A DNA stretch of 64,000 bases from Gillisia limnaea DSM 15749 (GCF_000243235.1 NZ_JH594606.1:821502-885501), one strand, 5' to 3'; positions 42,481-52,159 are shown, counted from the first letter of the stretch. Notes: generated by a model not told the origin, from the letters alone. Numbers and translations: made by a program.

Positions 42481-43428
42481 ATGTCTATTTGGGTTAAGGA
42501 ATTATCTAAGTTTTACGGGGATCAAAAAGCGCTGGACAAGGTTTCCTTTTCTATTAATAAGGGTGAAATTGTTGGGTTTTTAGGCCCTAATGGAGCGGGT
42601 AAATCCACCTTGATGAAAATTCTTACCGGATTTTTATCCCCTTCAGAAGGGGTTGCAAGCGTGAATAATTTTCAAATTCCGCAGGAGCTGGAAAAAGTTC
42701 AGCAAAGCATAGGCTATCTTCCGGAACACAATCCATTATATACCGAAATGTATGTAAGGGAATATTTGCAATTTAATGCAGCGGTCTTTAAGACCAATAA
42801 AGCCAGAATTGAGGAGGTGATCCAGCTTACCGGACTTACTCCTGAAGCAAATAAAAAGATTCACCAACTTTCTAAAGGCTACCGGCAGCGGGTGGGTCTT
42901 GCTGCAGCATTGCTGCACGATCCGGATGTTTTAATACTGGATGAACCCACCACCGGACTGGATCCAAATCAACTTACCGAAATACGAAATTTAATCCTGA
43001 ACATAGCAAAAGATCAACCCGACGGGCGGGCAGGAAAAACCATCTTTCTTTCCACACATATTATGCAGGAAGTGGAAGCCATTTGCGACCGGGTGATCAT
43101 AATAAACCACGGAAAAATTGTGGCCGATATGAAAATGAGCGAACTTCGGGATGACAGCATTCAAATTATCCACGTGGAATTTGATTACAGAATTGAAGAA
43201 GTCGCATTGCAGGAACTACCATATCTTAGTTCGGCTAAGAATACCGGCGGATTTCATTACGAGCTAAGGTTTGATTCCAAAAAAGATATGCGACCTGCGG
43301 TTTTTGATTTTGCCCACGATAAGGGACTCAAAACCCTTCAGCTAAACAGGAAGACCAAAAATTTAGAAAACCTGTTTTCAGAATTAACATCAGTCAAAGC
43401 CCCCCCCGCCCCCAAAGGGGGAGCTTAA
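42481..43428 (+). CDS. gldA: Gliding motility ABC transporter ATPase GldA
   Basis: This 315-residue ABC ATPase matches GldA in order and sequence: MSIWVKELSKFYGDQKALD, Walker A GPNGAGKST (about 36-44), YLPEHNPLYTEMYVREYL, signature LSKGYRQRVGLA, Walker B LILDEPTTGLDPNQ, and a C-terminal domain to about residue 305. GldA acts with permease GldF and lipoprotein GldG, needed for gliding in many Flavobacteriia; those genes are not adjacent here. The last nine residues (APPAPKGGA and the stop) are encoded by an inserted short repeat, so the natural end has been replaced. Confidence 0.9.
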   Translation: MSIWVKELSKFYGDQKALDKVSFSINKGEIVGFLGPNGAGKSTLMKILTGFLSPSEGVASVNNFQIPQELEKVQQSIGYLPEHNPLYTEMYVREYLQFNAAVFKTNKARIEEVIQLTGLTPEANKKIHQLSKGYRQRVGLAAALLHDPDVLILDEPTTGLDPNQLTEIRNLILNIAKDQPDGRAGKTIFLSTHIMQEVEAICDRVIIINHGKIVADMKMSELRDDSIQIIHVEFDYRIEEVALQELPYLSSAKNTGGFHYELRFDSKKDMRPAVFDFAHDKGLKTLQLNRKTKNLENLFSELTSVKAPPAPKGGA

Positions 43429-43475
43429 AATTTTCCCAGAGAATTTTTTATTCCCCCTTTGGGGGTTAGGGGGCT
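43398..43475. mobile_element. Short non-coding relative of the metH insertion, with the same terminal inverted repeats
   Basis: The left end at 43398-43424 (AGCCCCCCCCGCCCCC, AAA, GGGGGAGC) and right end at 43451-43475 (CCCCCTTTGGGGG, TTA, GGGGGCTT) are inverted copies of the ends of the DUF559 insertion at 48112-48535. Only 26 bp lie between. It supplies the last codons of gldA on the plus strand. A GGGGCTTTTTAG tract right after it (to 43500) supplies the last codons of the convergent minus-strand gene. It resembles a MITE. Confidence 0.7.
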
Positions 43476-43490
43476 TTTTAGTGGGGCTTT

Positions 43491-44252
43491 TTAGGGGGCT
43501 TCGTCAAAAATCAATCTTCCTGTATAAAATTCCTTTACCCGCACGTTTGGGGGTCGGTTTTTAGAGATCACATCTCCGGTGCTGCGTATTTCTCCCTGAA
43601 GTGATTCCTGTGGATTAATCATCATTTTATTGGTACCTCTGTGAAAGATATCATATCGCTGTACAATAAGATTTCCTGCCTCCAGTCTGGCATCTCCTGC
43701 TGCGAAAAACGCGTTGAAATTTTCAACTTTTCCGGAGAGAAAATAATTGGAAATATTATCGTTTGTGATCCTTAGGTTTTCCACATCGAGTTCCAGGATA
43801 AAATCCCCGTTGGTATGTATAGAAGGATCTCTTTCCTGATTTACAGATCGCAACCAGAGATCTTCAAGTTCTAATACACCAATGCTTTCAATGGCACTTC
43901 CACTGCTGTTTTGCAACCAGGTTAAATTAGGCATTGTAACCGTTACCCTTGTAATCTCATAATCCCTTACCAGATTGCAGGAATTTTCATTTCGTATGCT
44001 CAAGCGGTTGTTTTCAACAATTACCGAAACATCCTTGCGTAAATTCTCTCCGGTCTCGATTTCCACTTTTTGAACAGGACCTTGCCTGATAAAGAGTTTC
44101 ACCCTTTCATACACAATAATTTCTTCGAATGCAGCCACTTCCACCACTTCTGAAGTAATAGTTCCGGCCTTTTTGAAACAGCCGGGAGCATCTTCTGCAT
44201 CACAGCCCAAAACTATGAGGAATAGCATTATATATCCAAATACCTGTTTCAT
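43491..44252 (-). CDS. Lipoprotein with GIN domain (DUF2807)
   Basis: This 253-residue lipoprotein has lipobox IVLGCDAED, Cys about 17. The mature part is the right-handed beta-helix called putative auto-transporter adhesin head GIN: AAFEEIIVYERVKLFIRQG, VEIETGENLRKDVSV, LSIRNENSC, and a run of strands to residue 250. It probably sits in an envelope membrane; the role of the family is not known. Its last three residues (EAP) and stop come from the repeat tract next to gldA, so the gene has lost or exchanged its end. Confidence 0.85.
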   Translation of the reverse strand: MKQVFGYIMLFLIVLGCDAEDAPGCFKKAGTITSEVVEVAAFEEIIVYERVKLFIRQGPVQKVEIETGENLRKDVSVIVENNRLSIRNENSCNLVRDYEITRVTVTMPNLTWLQNSSGSAIESIGVLELEDLWLRSVNQERDPSIHTNGDFILELDVENLRITNDNISNYFLSGKVENFNAFFAAGDARLEAGNLIVQRYDIFHRGTNKMMINPQESLQGEIRSTGDVISKNRPPNVRVKEFYTGRLIFDEAP

Positions 44253-44337
44253 CTGTTGCTATTTATTGTTTTTAAACTGCCATATGTAACATCCACATAA
44301 TCATTTGCTGTTTGAGAAAATTCTTCTAATGGATTTT

Positions 44338-45441
44338 TCATAATCTGTATCCTAAAGTAAATTCTACCGCTTCTGCGTTGGCTGCATGAGACCTCACCGT
44401 TGCCGAAGCCCACCAATTCTCTGAAATCTTCCTTCTCAACCCCAATCTGTTATAGATTCTCTCCACATAATCATCATACGGGTAATAGGCATAAAAGCCT
44501 ACCTGGGTGATCAGGCTCATTTTATTAAAGCTAAGTTGATGTCCCACGAAGACCCCAACCCTTTTAGAATCTTCATCCCCAACGGTTTTTCCGGATGGAA
44601 AGGCTACAGATTGGTAGTAAATAAATTCCTCCAAGGCCCTGGAGAAGAAAACCTCTGTCCCGGCCTGAAGCGTACTTTTTTTATTGATCACTTTATCTGC
44701 AAAAGCAGTTAAAGTAAGGAAAGGATACGTTTTAGACCCTATAATTCCGGGGGTATTAACCCCGCTCCTTAAGGCAAAATTATAATGTATAGGTTCGCTA
44801 TATTTTTTTTCTTTTGGATCCTTCGGAATAAATTCGGGAATATTCTCATGTTCCAGCAAATAGTTTAATCCCAGGTTAAAGGTGAACGTATTGGTGCTGT
44901 TATTTGGAGATTTAAAATCGGCATTGGAATAATGTATTATGGAAACCCCTGCCTGCAATCCAAAACCTTTAAAGATATTTTGCCTGTGATAATTTGCCAT
45001 TAAATAGGTAGAACTCATCACCGAAGACCCAAAGGCATTGTTGAAATAATTATCATCCTGATGATATGGATTGGTGTTATATGCCAGGCCCTGCCCTATC
45101 CGAAACATTAAATTTCGTTTCAGGAAATAAAAATTAAAATGCGCATACAGCGCGTAACTCTCTCCAAGAAACTCATTTTTCATATCCTGGTAGGAAAAGG
45201 AATAACCAAAATCGGGATAATTGTATCTCCGTTCCCAGGCTTCCAGGCCGTAGGTTTTGCGGTTCAAGCTCAAAATAACCCCGGTAGGATGCCCGGTGAT
45301 AAGATGCGCAAGGTCCGGGTTATGTTCCATGATAGACCCGTAAAAATAGTTGGCATCAAAAGCATAGTATTTTTTTATCTCATTTTGGGAATGGGAGAAA
45401 GCATAGGAAAGCAAAAATAAGCAGAGAGTGATTTTTTTCAT
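44338..45441 (-). CDS. Outer-membrane acyloxyacyl hydrolase, PagL-like
   Basis: This 367-residue protein has a signal peptide (about 18 residues, AFSHSQN) and an outer-membrane beta-barrel. The PagL family's catalytic region is present as VSIIHYSNADFKSPN (His-Ser pair, about 175), preceded by YLMANYHRQNIFKGFGLQ. It is roughly twice the length of PagL from proteobacteria, as usual in Bacteroidota, with a second set of strands up to TLGYRL. The predicted reaction is removal of a 3-O-acyl chain from lipid A. No partner genes; it lies 77 bp upstream of the lipoprotein gene. Confidence 0.85.
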   Translation of the reverse strand: MKKITLCLFLLSYAFSHSQNEIKKYYAFDANYFYGSIMEHNPDLAHLITGHPTGVILSLNRKTYGLEAWERRYNYPDFGYSFSYQDMKNEFLGESYALYAHFNFYFLKRNLMFRIGQGLAYNTNPYHQDDNYFNNAFGSSVMSSTYLMANYHRQNIFKGFGLQAGVSIIHYSNADFKSPNNSTNTFTFNLGLNYLLEHENIPEFIPKDPKEKKYSEPIHYNFALRSGVNTPGIIGSKTYPFLTLTAFADKVINKKSTLQAGTEVFFSRALEEFIYYQSVAFPSGKTVGDEDSKRVGVFVGHQLSFNKMSLITQVGFYAYYPYDDYVERIYNRLGLRRKISENWWASATVRSHAANAEAVEFTLGYRL

Positions 45442-45600
45442 ACGGGGGCAAATCTACTATAATTACGACAAAATCCTGCCTTTGGTTTAAGCGAACCAAA
45501 AATAAATAATTCCAGTGCGCAAGGTCAAAAGTTATGTAAAAATAGAAATATTCAGAATTTTCTCCGCCCGTACCAGGCGGGTTAAAACTTCAATTAGGGA

Positions 45601-46557
45601 TTAAAATATAGCCGATGCTATTTTCTGAATATTGGTGCTTCTTCCCATTGAATAATAGTGCAGCACAGGAACCCCTTTTTCTATTAATTCCTTACTCTGA
45701 TTAATACACCATTCAATTCCCACTTTATGTACTTCCTTGTTATCCCGGCATTTTTCTATTTCTAAAATAAGATCATCGGGAATATCTACGTGGAATCTAT
45801 GTGGAAGCACGGTTAATTGATTTTTCGTGGCAATTGGCTTTAAACCGGGTATAATTGGCACATTTATTCCGCTTTTTCGGCATTTTTCAACAAATTCAAA
45901 ATATTTGCTGTTATCAAAAAACATTTGGGTTACTATATATTCTGCTCCAGATTTCACTTTTTCCTTAAGGCGTTCAATATCCTTATCTAAATTGGGTGCT
46001 TCCATGTGTTTTTCAGGATAGCCGGCAACCCCAATACAGAAGTCGGTTTTATTACCGTTTTCCATCGCGTGGTCCAGGTATTTCCCCTGGTTCAAAGCAT
46101 TGATTTGTTCTACCAGATCTTTTGCATAAATATTCCCTCCCGGCTCCGGACTAAAATAGGTTTCACTCTTTACCGCATCTCCCCGCAATGCAACCACATT
46201 CTTAATTCCCAGGAAATCCAGATCGATCAAAAAATTCTCGGTGTCTTCCTTATTGAAACCTCCACATAAGATATGTGGAACTGCATCCACCTGATATTTA
46301 TTTTGGATAGCCGCACAAATCCCCACGGTGCCGGGACGTTTTCTAACGACCTTCTTTTCGAGAAAACCATTCTTCTGCTCGGTATAAACATATTCCTCCC
46401 TATGATACGTAACATCTATAAATGGAGGTTTGAATTCCATCAAAGGATCAATCGAATCAAAAATTGACTGGATATTCTGTCCTTTTAAAGGTGGAAGTAT
46501 TTCAAAGGAAAATAAAGCTTTTCCATTTGAAGCTTGTATGTGTTCTGTTATTTTCAT
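45601..46557 (-). CDS. metF: Methylenetetrahydrofolate reductase
   Basis: This 318-residue FAD-dependent TIM barrel makes 5-methyl-THF for MetH. It shows FSFEILPPLKG, FIDVTYHREEY, LIDLDFLGIKNVVALRGD (about 110-127), FCIGVAGYPEKH, and GAEYIVTQMFFDNSKYFEF with the folate-binding region. It is 108 bp downstream of metH. The gap contains only a repeat relic (46561-46597), so it is probably transcribed with metH under the S-box riboswitch. Confidence 0.96.
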   Translation of the reverse strand: MKITEHIQASNGKALFSFEILPPLKGQNIQSIFDSIDPLMEFKPPFIDVTYHREEYVYTEQKNGFLEKKVVRKRPGTVGICAAIQNKYQVDAVPHILCGGFNKEDTENFLIDLDFLGIKNVVALRGDAVKSETYFSPEPGGNIYAKDLVEQINALNQGKYLDHAMENGNKTDFCIGVAGYPEKHMEAPNLDKDIERLKEKVKSGAEYIVTQMFFDNSKYFEFVEKCRKSGINVPIIPGLKPIATKNQLTVLPHRFHVDIPDDLILEIEKCRDNKEVHKVGIEWCINQSKELIEKGVPVLHYYSMGRSTNIQKIASAIF

Positions 46558-46560
46558 AGA

Positions 46561-46597
46561 CCTCTCCCAACCCTTACTTCGAAGGGGGCTTTGGGCA
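46561..46597. repeat. Relic of the G/C-rich terminal repeat
   Basis: CCTCTCCCAACCC, then ACTTCGAAGGGGGCT, is a degenerate match to the ends of the DUF559 insertion. It lies between metH and metF. Confidence 0.4.
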
Positions 46598-46665
46598 TTT
46601 TATTTAATTATACATTTTAAAACTTCAATCCAGGATTAACTTTTCTACAACTAACCCTGAATTTC

Positions 46666-49600
46666 CTAATCTGCGATATTGGGGTTTAGCCATTTTTCGG
46701 CAAATTTTAATGACACATCTTTTCTTTCGGCGAAATCCTTCACCTGGTCTGCAGTGATCTTTCCCAGTCCAAAATAACGGGCTTCAGGATTGGCAAAATA
46801 ATATCCGCTAACGCTTGAAGCCGGCCACATGGCAAGGCTTTCTGTTAATTTCACTCCTATATGTTCTTCTACTTTCAATACTTCCCAAATACTTATCTTT
46901 TCAAGATGATCCGGGCAGGCAGGATAGCCGGGCGCGGGCCGAATCCCTTTATAACTTTCTTTGATGAGCTCCTCATTGCTAAGCTTTTCATCTGTATCAT
47001 ACCCCCAATCCTCTGTTCTAATTTGTTTATGAAGATATTCTGCAAAAGCTTCCACGAGCCTGTCTGATAATGCTTTGATCATAATCGAATTGTAATCATC
47101 GTGATCTTTCTCAAATCCATCTGCCAGTTCCTGGGTTCCAAATCCGGTAGTAACACAAAAACATCCAATATGATCCTCAATTCCGGTTTCCTTTGGTGCA
47201 ATAAAATCGGCTAAAGCAAAATTTGGCTTTCCCTCATATTTCTTCAACTGCTGCCGCAGGGTCCTGAAGATCATCTTTTTTTCTTCGGAATTGTCTTTAT
47301 AGGTGATCTCGATATCATCGTGATTGACAGAATTTGCAGGGAACAATCCGTAGACTGCTTTTGCCTTTAATAATTTCTCATTAAGAATTCTTTGCAGTAA
47401 AACCTGTGCATCCTTAAACAAGGAAGTAGCATGTTCGCCAACCACCTCATCGGTTAAAATAGCAGGATATTTTCCGTGCAATTCCCAACTTCTGAAAAAG
47501 GGGGTCCAGTCGATGAATTCTTCCAGTTTTTTAAGATCAAAATCTTCGATGATATGGATCCCCGGTTTTATCGGACTTTTGATCTTCGAGGTTTCCCAGT
47601 CGATCTTAAATTTATTTTTCCGGGCTTCAGCAAGAGAAAGGTAATCCTTCACCTTTCCCCTTTTAAGGAAGTTATTTCTGAAAGTGTCATAATCTACCTT
47701 TAGATCCTCCATATATTTTTTCCGGGAGTTTTCCTTGAGTAAATTCCCCACTACTGTAACCGCCCTGGAAGCATCATTTACATGGACCACTGCATTTTTG
47801 TACTGAGTATCTATTTTTACCGCGGTATGTGCCTTAGAGGTAGTTGCACCGCCAATCAATAAAGGAACCGTAAAATTTTGTCGTTGCATCTCCTTCGCCA
47901 AAAAAACCATTTCATCCAGGGATGGAGTGATCAATCCGCTAAGGCCAATAACATCTACATTCTCCCTTTTTGCTGTTTCAATGATCTTCTCGGGTGCTAC
48001 CATCACGCCAAGATCTATGATCTCATAATTATTACAGGCTAAAACCACCCCAACTATATTTTTTCCAATATCGTGAACATCGCCTTTAACGGTTGCCAGA
48101 AGAATGCGGCCAGCCCCCCCCGCCCCCGATGGGGGAGCCTTTTTTAGTTCACTCGCTAGCTCGTTCATGACTTTTTCCAGATTATCGAGAACATCTTCAT
48201 TGGTAAAGCGTACAACCCTAAATCCCTGCTCCTTCAGCCATTGTGTTCGCTCTTCGTCGCTCTTTTTATTTTCCGGCAGTTGATGGATTAATCCATCTAC
48301 CTCAACAATTAAACGTTCTTTAAGGCAAACAAAATCTGCTATATAACCACCTATAATATGTTGTCTTCTGAATTTATATCCTTCCAGTTTTTTATTACTG
48401 AGTTCATTCCACAGCACAGTTTCAGCGTGGGTAGGATTGTTATACCTCATTTTTTGAGCTAATTTCTTCATCAAACCGTACAACATAGGATCAGCAGATT
48501 TCCAGTATTGCTCCCCCTTCGGGGGCTGGGGGGCTTTCGCTTCTTCAATAAAAGGCAACAAATAAGCTACCGCCTTTTTCATTACCCGGGCCGATTTAAC
48601 CACCTGGGGTAAAAACATTTTTCCACTTCCAAAAAGATCTCCAACCACATTCATCCCCGTCATAAGATGACCTTCAATGACTTCAATGGGTTGTGCGGCT
48701 TCCTGCCTGGCGGCTTCGATATCTTCCAGTATATAGGCATCTATTCCTTTAACCAACGCATGTGTTATTCTATCCTGCAAAGGATTTTCCCTCCAGGAAA
48801 GATCTACCTTGTTTTCCCTGGCCGTTCCAACTACCTGCTCTGCAAAACTTAACAACCGCTCTGTTGCATCATCCCGTCGGTCCAGAATCACATCTTCCAC
48901 CCTCTCTAACAAATCCTTTGGAATATTGTCATATACATCCAACAGAGCAGGATTTACAATCCCTATATTCATTCCCGCTTTAATCGCGTGATACAAAAAG
49001 ACAGAATGCATGGCTTCCCTCACGGGATTATTCCCGCGGAAAGAGAACGAAACATTGCTCACACCACCGCTTAAACTACAATAAGGCAAATTTTGTTTTA
49101 CCCAGCGAACCGCATCGATAAAGTCGATGGAATTTCTTCGATGCTCCTCCATCCCGGTTGCTACGGGAAAAATATTAAGATCGAAGATGATATCTTCAGG
49201 CGGAAAATTTAGCTTCTGAGTGAGAATTCTATAGGATCGTTCTGCAATTTCAATCCTTCGCTCAAAATTATCAGCCTGACCAACTTCATCAAAAGCCATC
49301 ACAACAACCGCAGCACCATAGCGCTTTATCTTTTTAGCATGGCTTAAAAATTCCTCTTCTCCTTCTTTGAGACTTATAGAATTCACCACACATTTCCCCT
49401 GGACTACCTGAAGCCCGGCTTCTATAATTTCCCATTTCGAGCTATCTATCATGATGGGAACGCGGGAAATATCAGGCTCGGCCATGATCAAATTTAAAAA
49501 TTTGACCATCGCCTCTTTTCCCTCGATGAGTCCATCGTCCATATTTATATCGATGATCTGGGCTCCGCCATCCACCTGGTCTCTGGCAATATTTAGGGCT

Positions 49601-49803
49601 TCCTCAAAATTCCCTTCGTTTATGAGACGGAGGAATTTCTTGGATCCTGCAACATTGGTGCGTTCGCCCACATTGATGAAATTGCTTTCCGGAGTGATGA
49701 TAAGCGGTTCCAGACCGGACAATTTTAACGGACGCAGGGCCTTTTTTTCTGTAGAAAAATCTACAGGATTTTTCGGTTGAATGATATCGGGTTTATGTGC
49801 CAT
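46666..49803 (-). CDS. metH: Methionine synthase, pterin/cobalamin/activation modules, with an in-frame DUF559 insertion
   Basis: This 1045-residue protein is the C-terminal part of split MetH. In order: pterin-binding domain (about 30-290, [28 protein letters not shown]), helical cap (about 330-420), the foreign insert (about 423-564), B12-binding Rossmann domain directly after ([18 protein letters not shown], His ligand), and the AdoMet activation domain (about 720-1040, [27 protein letters not shown]). Without the insert the length would be 904, which matches the usual size. The insertion is in the linker between cap and Rossmann fold and keeps frame. It begins one base after the N-terminal half's stop. 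Confidence 0.95.
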   Translation of the reverse strand: MAHKPDIIQPKNPVDFSTEKKALRPLKLSGLEPLIITPESNFINVGERTNVAGSKKFLRLINEGNFEEALNIARDQVDGGAQIIDINMDDGLIEGKEAMVKFLNLIMAEPDISRVPIMIDSSKWEIIEAGLQVVQGKCVVNSISLKEGEEEFLSHAKKIKRYGAAVVVMAFDEVGQADNFERRIEIAERSYRILTQKLNFPPEDIIFDLNIFPVATGMEEHRRNSIDFIDAVRWVKQNLPYCSLSGGVSNVSFSFRGNNPVREAMHSVFLYHAIKAGMNIGIVNPALLDVYDNIPKDLLERVEDVILDRRDDATERLLSFAEQVVGTARENKVDLSWRENPLQDRITHALVKGIDAYILEDIEAARQEAAQPIEVIEGHLMTGMNVVGDLFGSGKMFLPQVVKSARVMKKAVAYLLPFIEEAKAPQPPKGEQYWKSADPMLYGLMKKLAQKMRYNNPTHAETVLWNELSNKKLEGYKFRRQHIIGGYIADFVCLKERLIVEVDGLIHQLPENKKSDEERTQWLKEQGFRVVRFTNEDVLDNLEKVMNELASELKKAPPSGAGGAGRILLATVKGDVHDIGKNIVGVVLACNNYEIIDLGVMVAPEKIIETAKRENVDVIGLSGLITPSLDEMVFLAKEMQRQNFTVPLLIGGATTSKAHTAVKIDTQYKNAVVHVNDASRAVTVVGNLLKENSRKKYMEDLKVDYDTFRNNFLKRGKVKDYLSLAEARKNKFKIDWETSKIKSPIKPGIHIIEDFDLKKLEEFIDWTPFFRSWELHGKYPAILTDEVVGEHATSLFKDAQVLLQRILNEKLLKAKAVYGLFPANSVNHDDIEITYKDNSEEKKMIFRTLRQQLKKYEGKPNFALADFIAPKETGIEDHIGCFCVTTGFGTQELADGFEKDHDDYNSIMIKALSDRLVEAFAEYLHKQIRTEDWGYDTDEKLSNEELIKESYKGIRPAPGYPACPDHLEKISIWEVLKVEEHIGVKLTESLAMWPASSVSGYYFANPEARYFGLGKITADQVKDFAERKDVSLKFAEKWLNPNIAD
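48112..48535 (-). mobile_element. DUF559 nuclease-encoding insertion inside metH
   Basis: This is a 424-bp segment with C/G-rich terminal inverted repeats: 48535-48510 on the minus strand (AGCCCCCCAGCCCCCGAA, then GGGGGAGC) and 48112-48138 on the plus strand (AGCCCCCCCCGCCCCCGAT, then GGGGGAGC). It encodes about 141 residues without a stop, in phase with metH. The core is a DUF559 domain of the Vsr/PD-(D/E)XK type: [58 protein letters not shown]. Its acidic catalytic residues appear intact. It may cut at its insertion target or be a passenger. Confidence 0.88.
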
Positions 49804-49804
49804 T

Positions 49805-50824
49805 TCAGTCTAAAATTTTTGAGGGTTCCCGGCTAGCTATTTTCCGTGGTTTGTACTCTTTTGCCACATCTGCCATAGCTTTTATATGCGCGGGTGTAGT
49901 GCCGCAACAACCTCCCAGGATATTCACCAGGCCTTTTTCCAGGTATTCTTTTATTTGATTAGCCATTTCCTCTGCAGACTCATCATATTCTCCAAAAGCA
50001 TTTGGCAAGCCGGCATTGGGATATGCAGAAACATAAAAACCAGATTTTTGAGAAAGGACCTCAAGATGAGGCGTAAGCTGTTTTGCGCCTAATGCACAAT
50101 TGAAACCTACGCTCAATAAATCCATATGAGAAATTGAAATAAGGAATGCCTCTGCGGTTTGGCCGGACAAGGTCCTCCCGGAAGCATCGGTAATCGTTCC
50201 GCTTATCATTACAGGTATAGCAGTGTTTAATTCTTCCTTGAGCTCATCTATTCCAAACAAGGCAGCTTTAGCATTTAGGGTATCGAAGACGGTTTCTACC
50301 AAAAGAACATCTACCCCGCCATCTATGAGCGCTCTGGCCTGTTGCTTATACGCGATTTTTAGCGCTTCAAAGGAGATCGCCCTATAACCGGGGTCGTTAA
50401 CATCCGGGCTCATACTTGCAGTTTTATTGGTAGGGCCAATTGCTCCGGCTACAAATCGAGGTTTTTCAGGATTTTCAAGAGTGAGTTCTTCTGCAACCTT
50501 TTTCGCGATCCTGGCCGACTCGTAATTTAGCTCGTACACCAGTTCCTCCATTTTATAATCGGCCATGGCGATTGTGGTTCCTGAAAAGGTATTGGTTTCC
50601 ACAATATCGGCACCTGCAAGGAAATACTTACGGTGAATCTCTGCGATGGCCTCAGGCTGGGTAAGGGATAATAAGTCATTATTTCCCTTTAAAGAAACCG
50701 GCCAGTCTGCAAAGCGACTGCCGCGAAAATCTTCTTCAGAGAATTTATAATCCTGCAGCATAGTGCCCATGGCACCGTCCAGAATGAGTATTTTTTTTGA
50801 AAGTATTTCTTCTAATTTTGACAT
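49805..50824 (-). CDS. metH: Methionine synthase, homocysteine-binding module
   Basis: This protein has 339 residues from the ATG at 50824 ([24 protein letters not shown]). It is the homocysteine S-methyltransferase domain with zinc ligands in [13 protein letters not shown] context, [10 protein letters not shown] (Cys ligand) and [13 protein letters not shown] (Cys pair). In E. coli this is the first module of a single MetH; here it is a separate gene, as in many Bacteroidota. An ORF extension to 50914 is read through the riboswitch and is not coding. It starts the metH-metF transcription unit. Confidence 0.95.
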   Translation of the reverse strand: MSKLEEILSKKILILDGAMGTMLQDYKFSEEDFRGSRFADWPVSLKGNNDLLSLTQPEAIAEIHRKYFLAGADIVETNTFSGTTIAMADYKMEELVYELNYESARIAKKVAEELTLENPEKPRFVAGAIGPTNKTASMSPDVNDPGYRAISFEALKIAYKQQARALIDGGVDVLLVETVFDTLNAKAALFGIDELKEELNTAIPVMISGTITDASGRTLSGQTAEAFLISISHMDLLSVGFNCALGAKQLTPHLEVLSQKSGFYVSAYPNAGLPNAFGEYDESAEEMANQIKEYLEKGLVNILGGCCGTTPAHIKAMADVAKEYKPRKIASREPSKILD

Positions 50825-50875
50825 TTTAAAAAATTTAAAAATTATCAAAAAAGAAGAGCGGGAAAGAATTCTTTT

Positions 50876-50976
50876 GTTATCTATCTGCACAATGCGTGCG
50901 GTAGAATGTAGCACCTTCTCCAGGGGAGGGTTGCCAAGGTTTCACAGGGTCTAATCCCTCAACCTTTCTTGATAAC
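50876..50976 (-). ncRNA. SAM-I riboswitch (S-box leader)
   Basis: On the minus strand the RNA begins GUUAUC, AAGAAAGG, UUGAGGGAUUAGACCCU, GUGAAACC, UUGGCAACC. It then has AAGGUGCUACAUUCUACC and closes with GAUAAC pairing with the start (P1). The P2 kink-turn, the P3 GAGGGA core and the GGCAACC segment match the S-box consensus closely. It sits 52 bp upstream of metH, where SAM binding would reduce methionine synthesis. No strong terminator follows, only the palindrome AAAGAATTCTTT, so the switch may act on translation. Confidence 0.93.
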
Positions 50977-51058
50977 GTATTATAAAATATAAATGAACTT
51001 ATTTCAGCAAATATAATGCTGGAACTTTAGAATGCAAGTTTTTTGTAGGAAAATTATG

Positions 51059-51481
51059 TTATTTAACCAGTTCCTCGTTTAAATAAACATCATAACTAAT
51101 CTCTGCCGCTTTTTCAAGCATCTTTGCCACCGAACAATATTTCTCTATAGACAGATCTACAGCGCGTTTTGCCTTTTCTGGAGAAAAATCCCCTTTTAAA
51201 AATACATTTAGCTTAATGGCGGTAAATACATTTGGAATAGCGCCATCTACTCTAAAACCCTGCACTTCCATTTGAAGGTCTTCCGGCTCGATATGTTGTT
51301 TCTTAAGGATCATCACGATATCGATCCCGCTGCAACCCGCGATTCCCATCAATAGCAATTCCATTGGGCTTGCGCCTTGTGGATTAGGTTCCGATTTATT
51401 GTCTAAATAAACAATGTCCCCACGCTCGTTTTGGGTTTCAAAATGATACTTATCGTTTAATCTTTTTAACCTGATTTTCAT
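51059..51481 (-). CDS. OsmC/Ohr-family peroxidase-like protein
   Basis: This 140-residue OsmC-like protein has KSEPNPQGASPMELLLMGIAGCSGIDIVMILKKQ, carrying the first Cys (about 50, preceded by a Gly-Ala-Ser-Pro motif). A C-terminal VDLSIEKYCSVAKMLEKAAEI holds the second Cys (about 115). The two Cys reduce organic hydroperoxides in family members. It is a stand-alone gene upstream of metH with 83 bp between its stop and the riboswitch. Confidence 0.9.
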   Translation of the reverse strand: MKIRLKRLNDKYHFETQNERGDIVYLDNKSEPNPQGASPMELLLMGIAGCSGIDIVMILKKQHIEPEDLQMEVQGFRVDGAIPNVFTAIKLNVFLKGDFSPEKAKRAVDLSIEKYCSVAKMLEKAAEISYDVYLNEELVK

Positions 51482-51543
51482 TTAAATATATTTTGGGCAA
51501 AGTTAGTAAAAAAGGCATTCAAATTCTCTATTTCTCAATCAGT

Positions 51544-51690
51544 CGGCGCGGATTTTTAATCCGTGACAACTTCTCACGCAAATTTGCAATCCGTGACGTG
51601 TCGGCGCAAAGTTGCAATCCGTGTCAGGATCGGCGCGGATTTGCAATCCGTGACAACGAGACGGCGCAAATTTGTAATCCGTGACGTCAC
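51544..51690. repeat. Array of five short palindromic repeats
   Basis: Five units of 27-31 bp begin near 51544, 51575, 51602, 51631 and 51662. Each reads roughly GGCGCGGATTTGCAATCCGTG with a spacer of 8-10 bp. GGATT/AATCC pairs form small hairpins; in other units the first arm is CAAATT. This type is common in flavobacterial intergenic DNA and differs from the two REPtron families. The rest of 51482-51862 shows no gene. Confidence 0.75.
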
Positions 51691-51862
51691 AACCTCCCAC
51701 TGTTATACTTCCTCATTGTTAATCAATTCGTTGAAAACTTCTCCTCATATATCCCAATTATTTTAAGAAAATATTTAGATTTACTATTCCTTAGTTTTTC
51801 CTGCACTACCCTACCCGCAGGATTTTAGGAAAAGCGATTGTTTTTACCCCTTAAACCCCTCG

Positions 51863-52159
51863 ATGGCATTATTTCAAAGTTCTGTACTTAAAGATCACCT
51901 ACGGCTGCAGGAAGAGCAGCAGGTGGAAAAAGCTTATAAGAAATTCACCACTTTCTTTCATAATCCCGAGATCCAGGAAAACATTCGTGGCTCTAAGGAG
52001 GAGCAGTTCCAGGCCACCTTTCTCAGCGAACTATTTGTAAAAGTGCTAGGGTACACTATGAATCCGCAGCCGGGCTATGAACTCACTACCGAATTTAAAA
52101 ATCAGAAGAACGCCGCTGCTAACATAGTTGGTTATCGCAAATACCGGATATACCAATGA
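51863..52159 (+). pseudogene. N-terminal fragment of a type IIG restriction-modification enzyme
   Basis: Ninety-eight residues remain. MALFQSSVLKDHLRLQEEQQVEKAYKKFTTFFHNPEIQENIRGSKEEQFQATFL, then KVLGYTMNPQPGYELTTEFKNQKN, is the N-terminus of the large flavobacterial Eco57I-type proteins (N-6 methylase fused with nuclease, about 1000 residues). After about residue 86 similarity is lost and the frame ends at 52159. The missing remainder should have the methylase motifs. The fragment ends at a 19-bp direct repeat (52157-52175), which suggests replacement by the following module. Confidence 0.75.

Noticed and set aside
43491..43500. Frameshift at the ends of gldA and the GIN-domain gene
   Set aside because: Both frames are intact to their stops; the odd tails are explained by the inserted short element, not by an indel.
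49804..49804. Split metH as a recent gene break
   Set aside because: The homocysteine module and the remainder are separate genes in many Bacteroidota, each with a proper start, so this is a normal arrangement.
50825..50914. N-terminal extension of the first metH gene by 30 codons
   Set aside because: It is read through the S-box aptamer; the conserved domain starts right after the ATG at 50824.
51544..51690. CRISPR-like array of five short repeats
   Set aside because: Units are imperfect, spacers only 8-10 bp, no leader and no cas genes; it is a palindromic intergenic repeat array.
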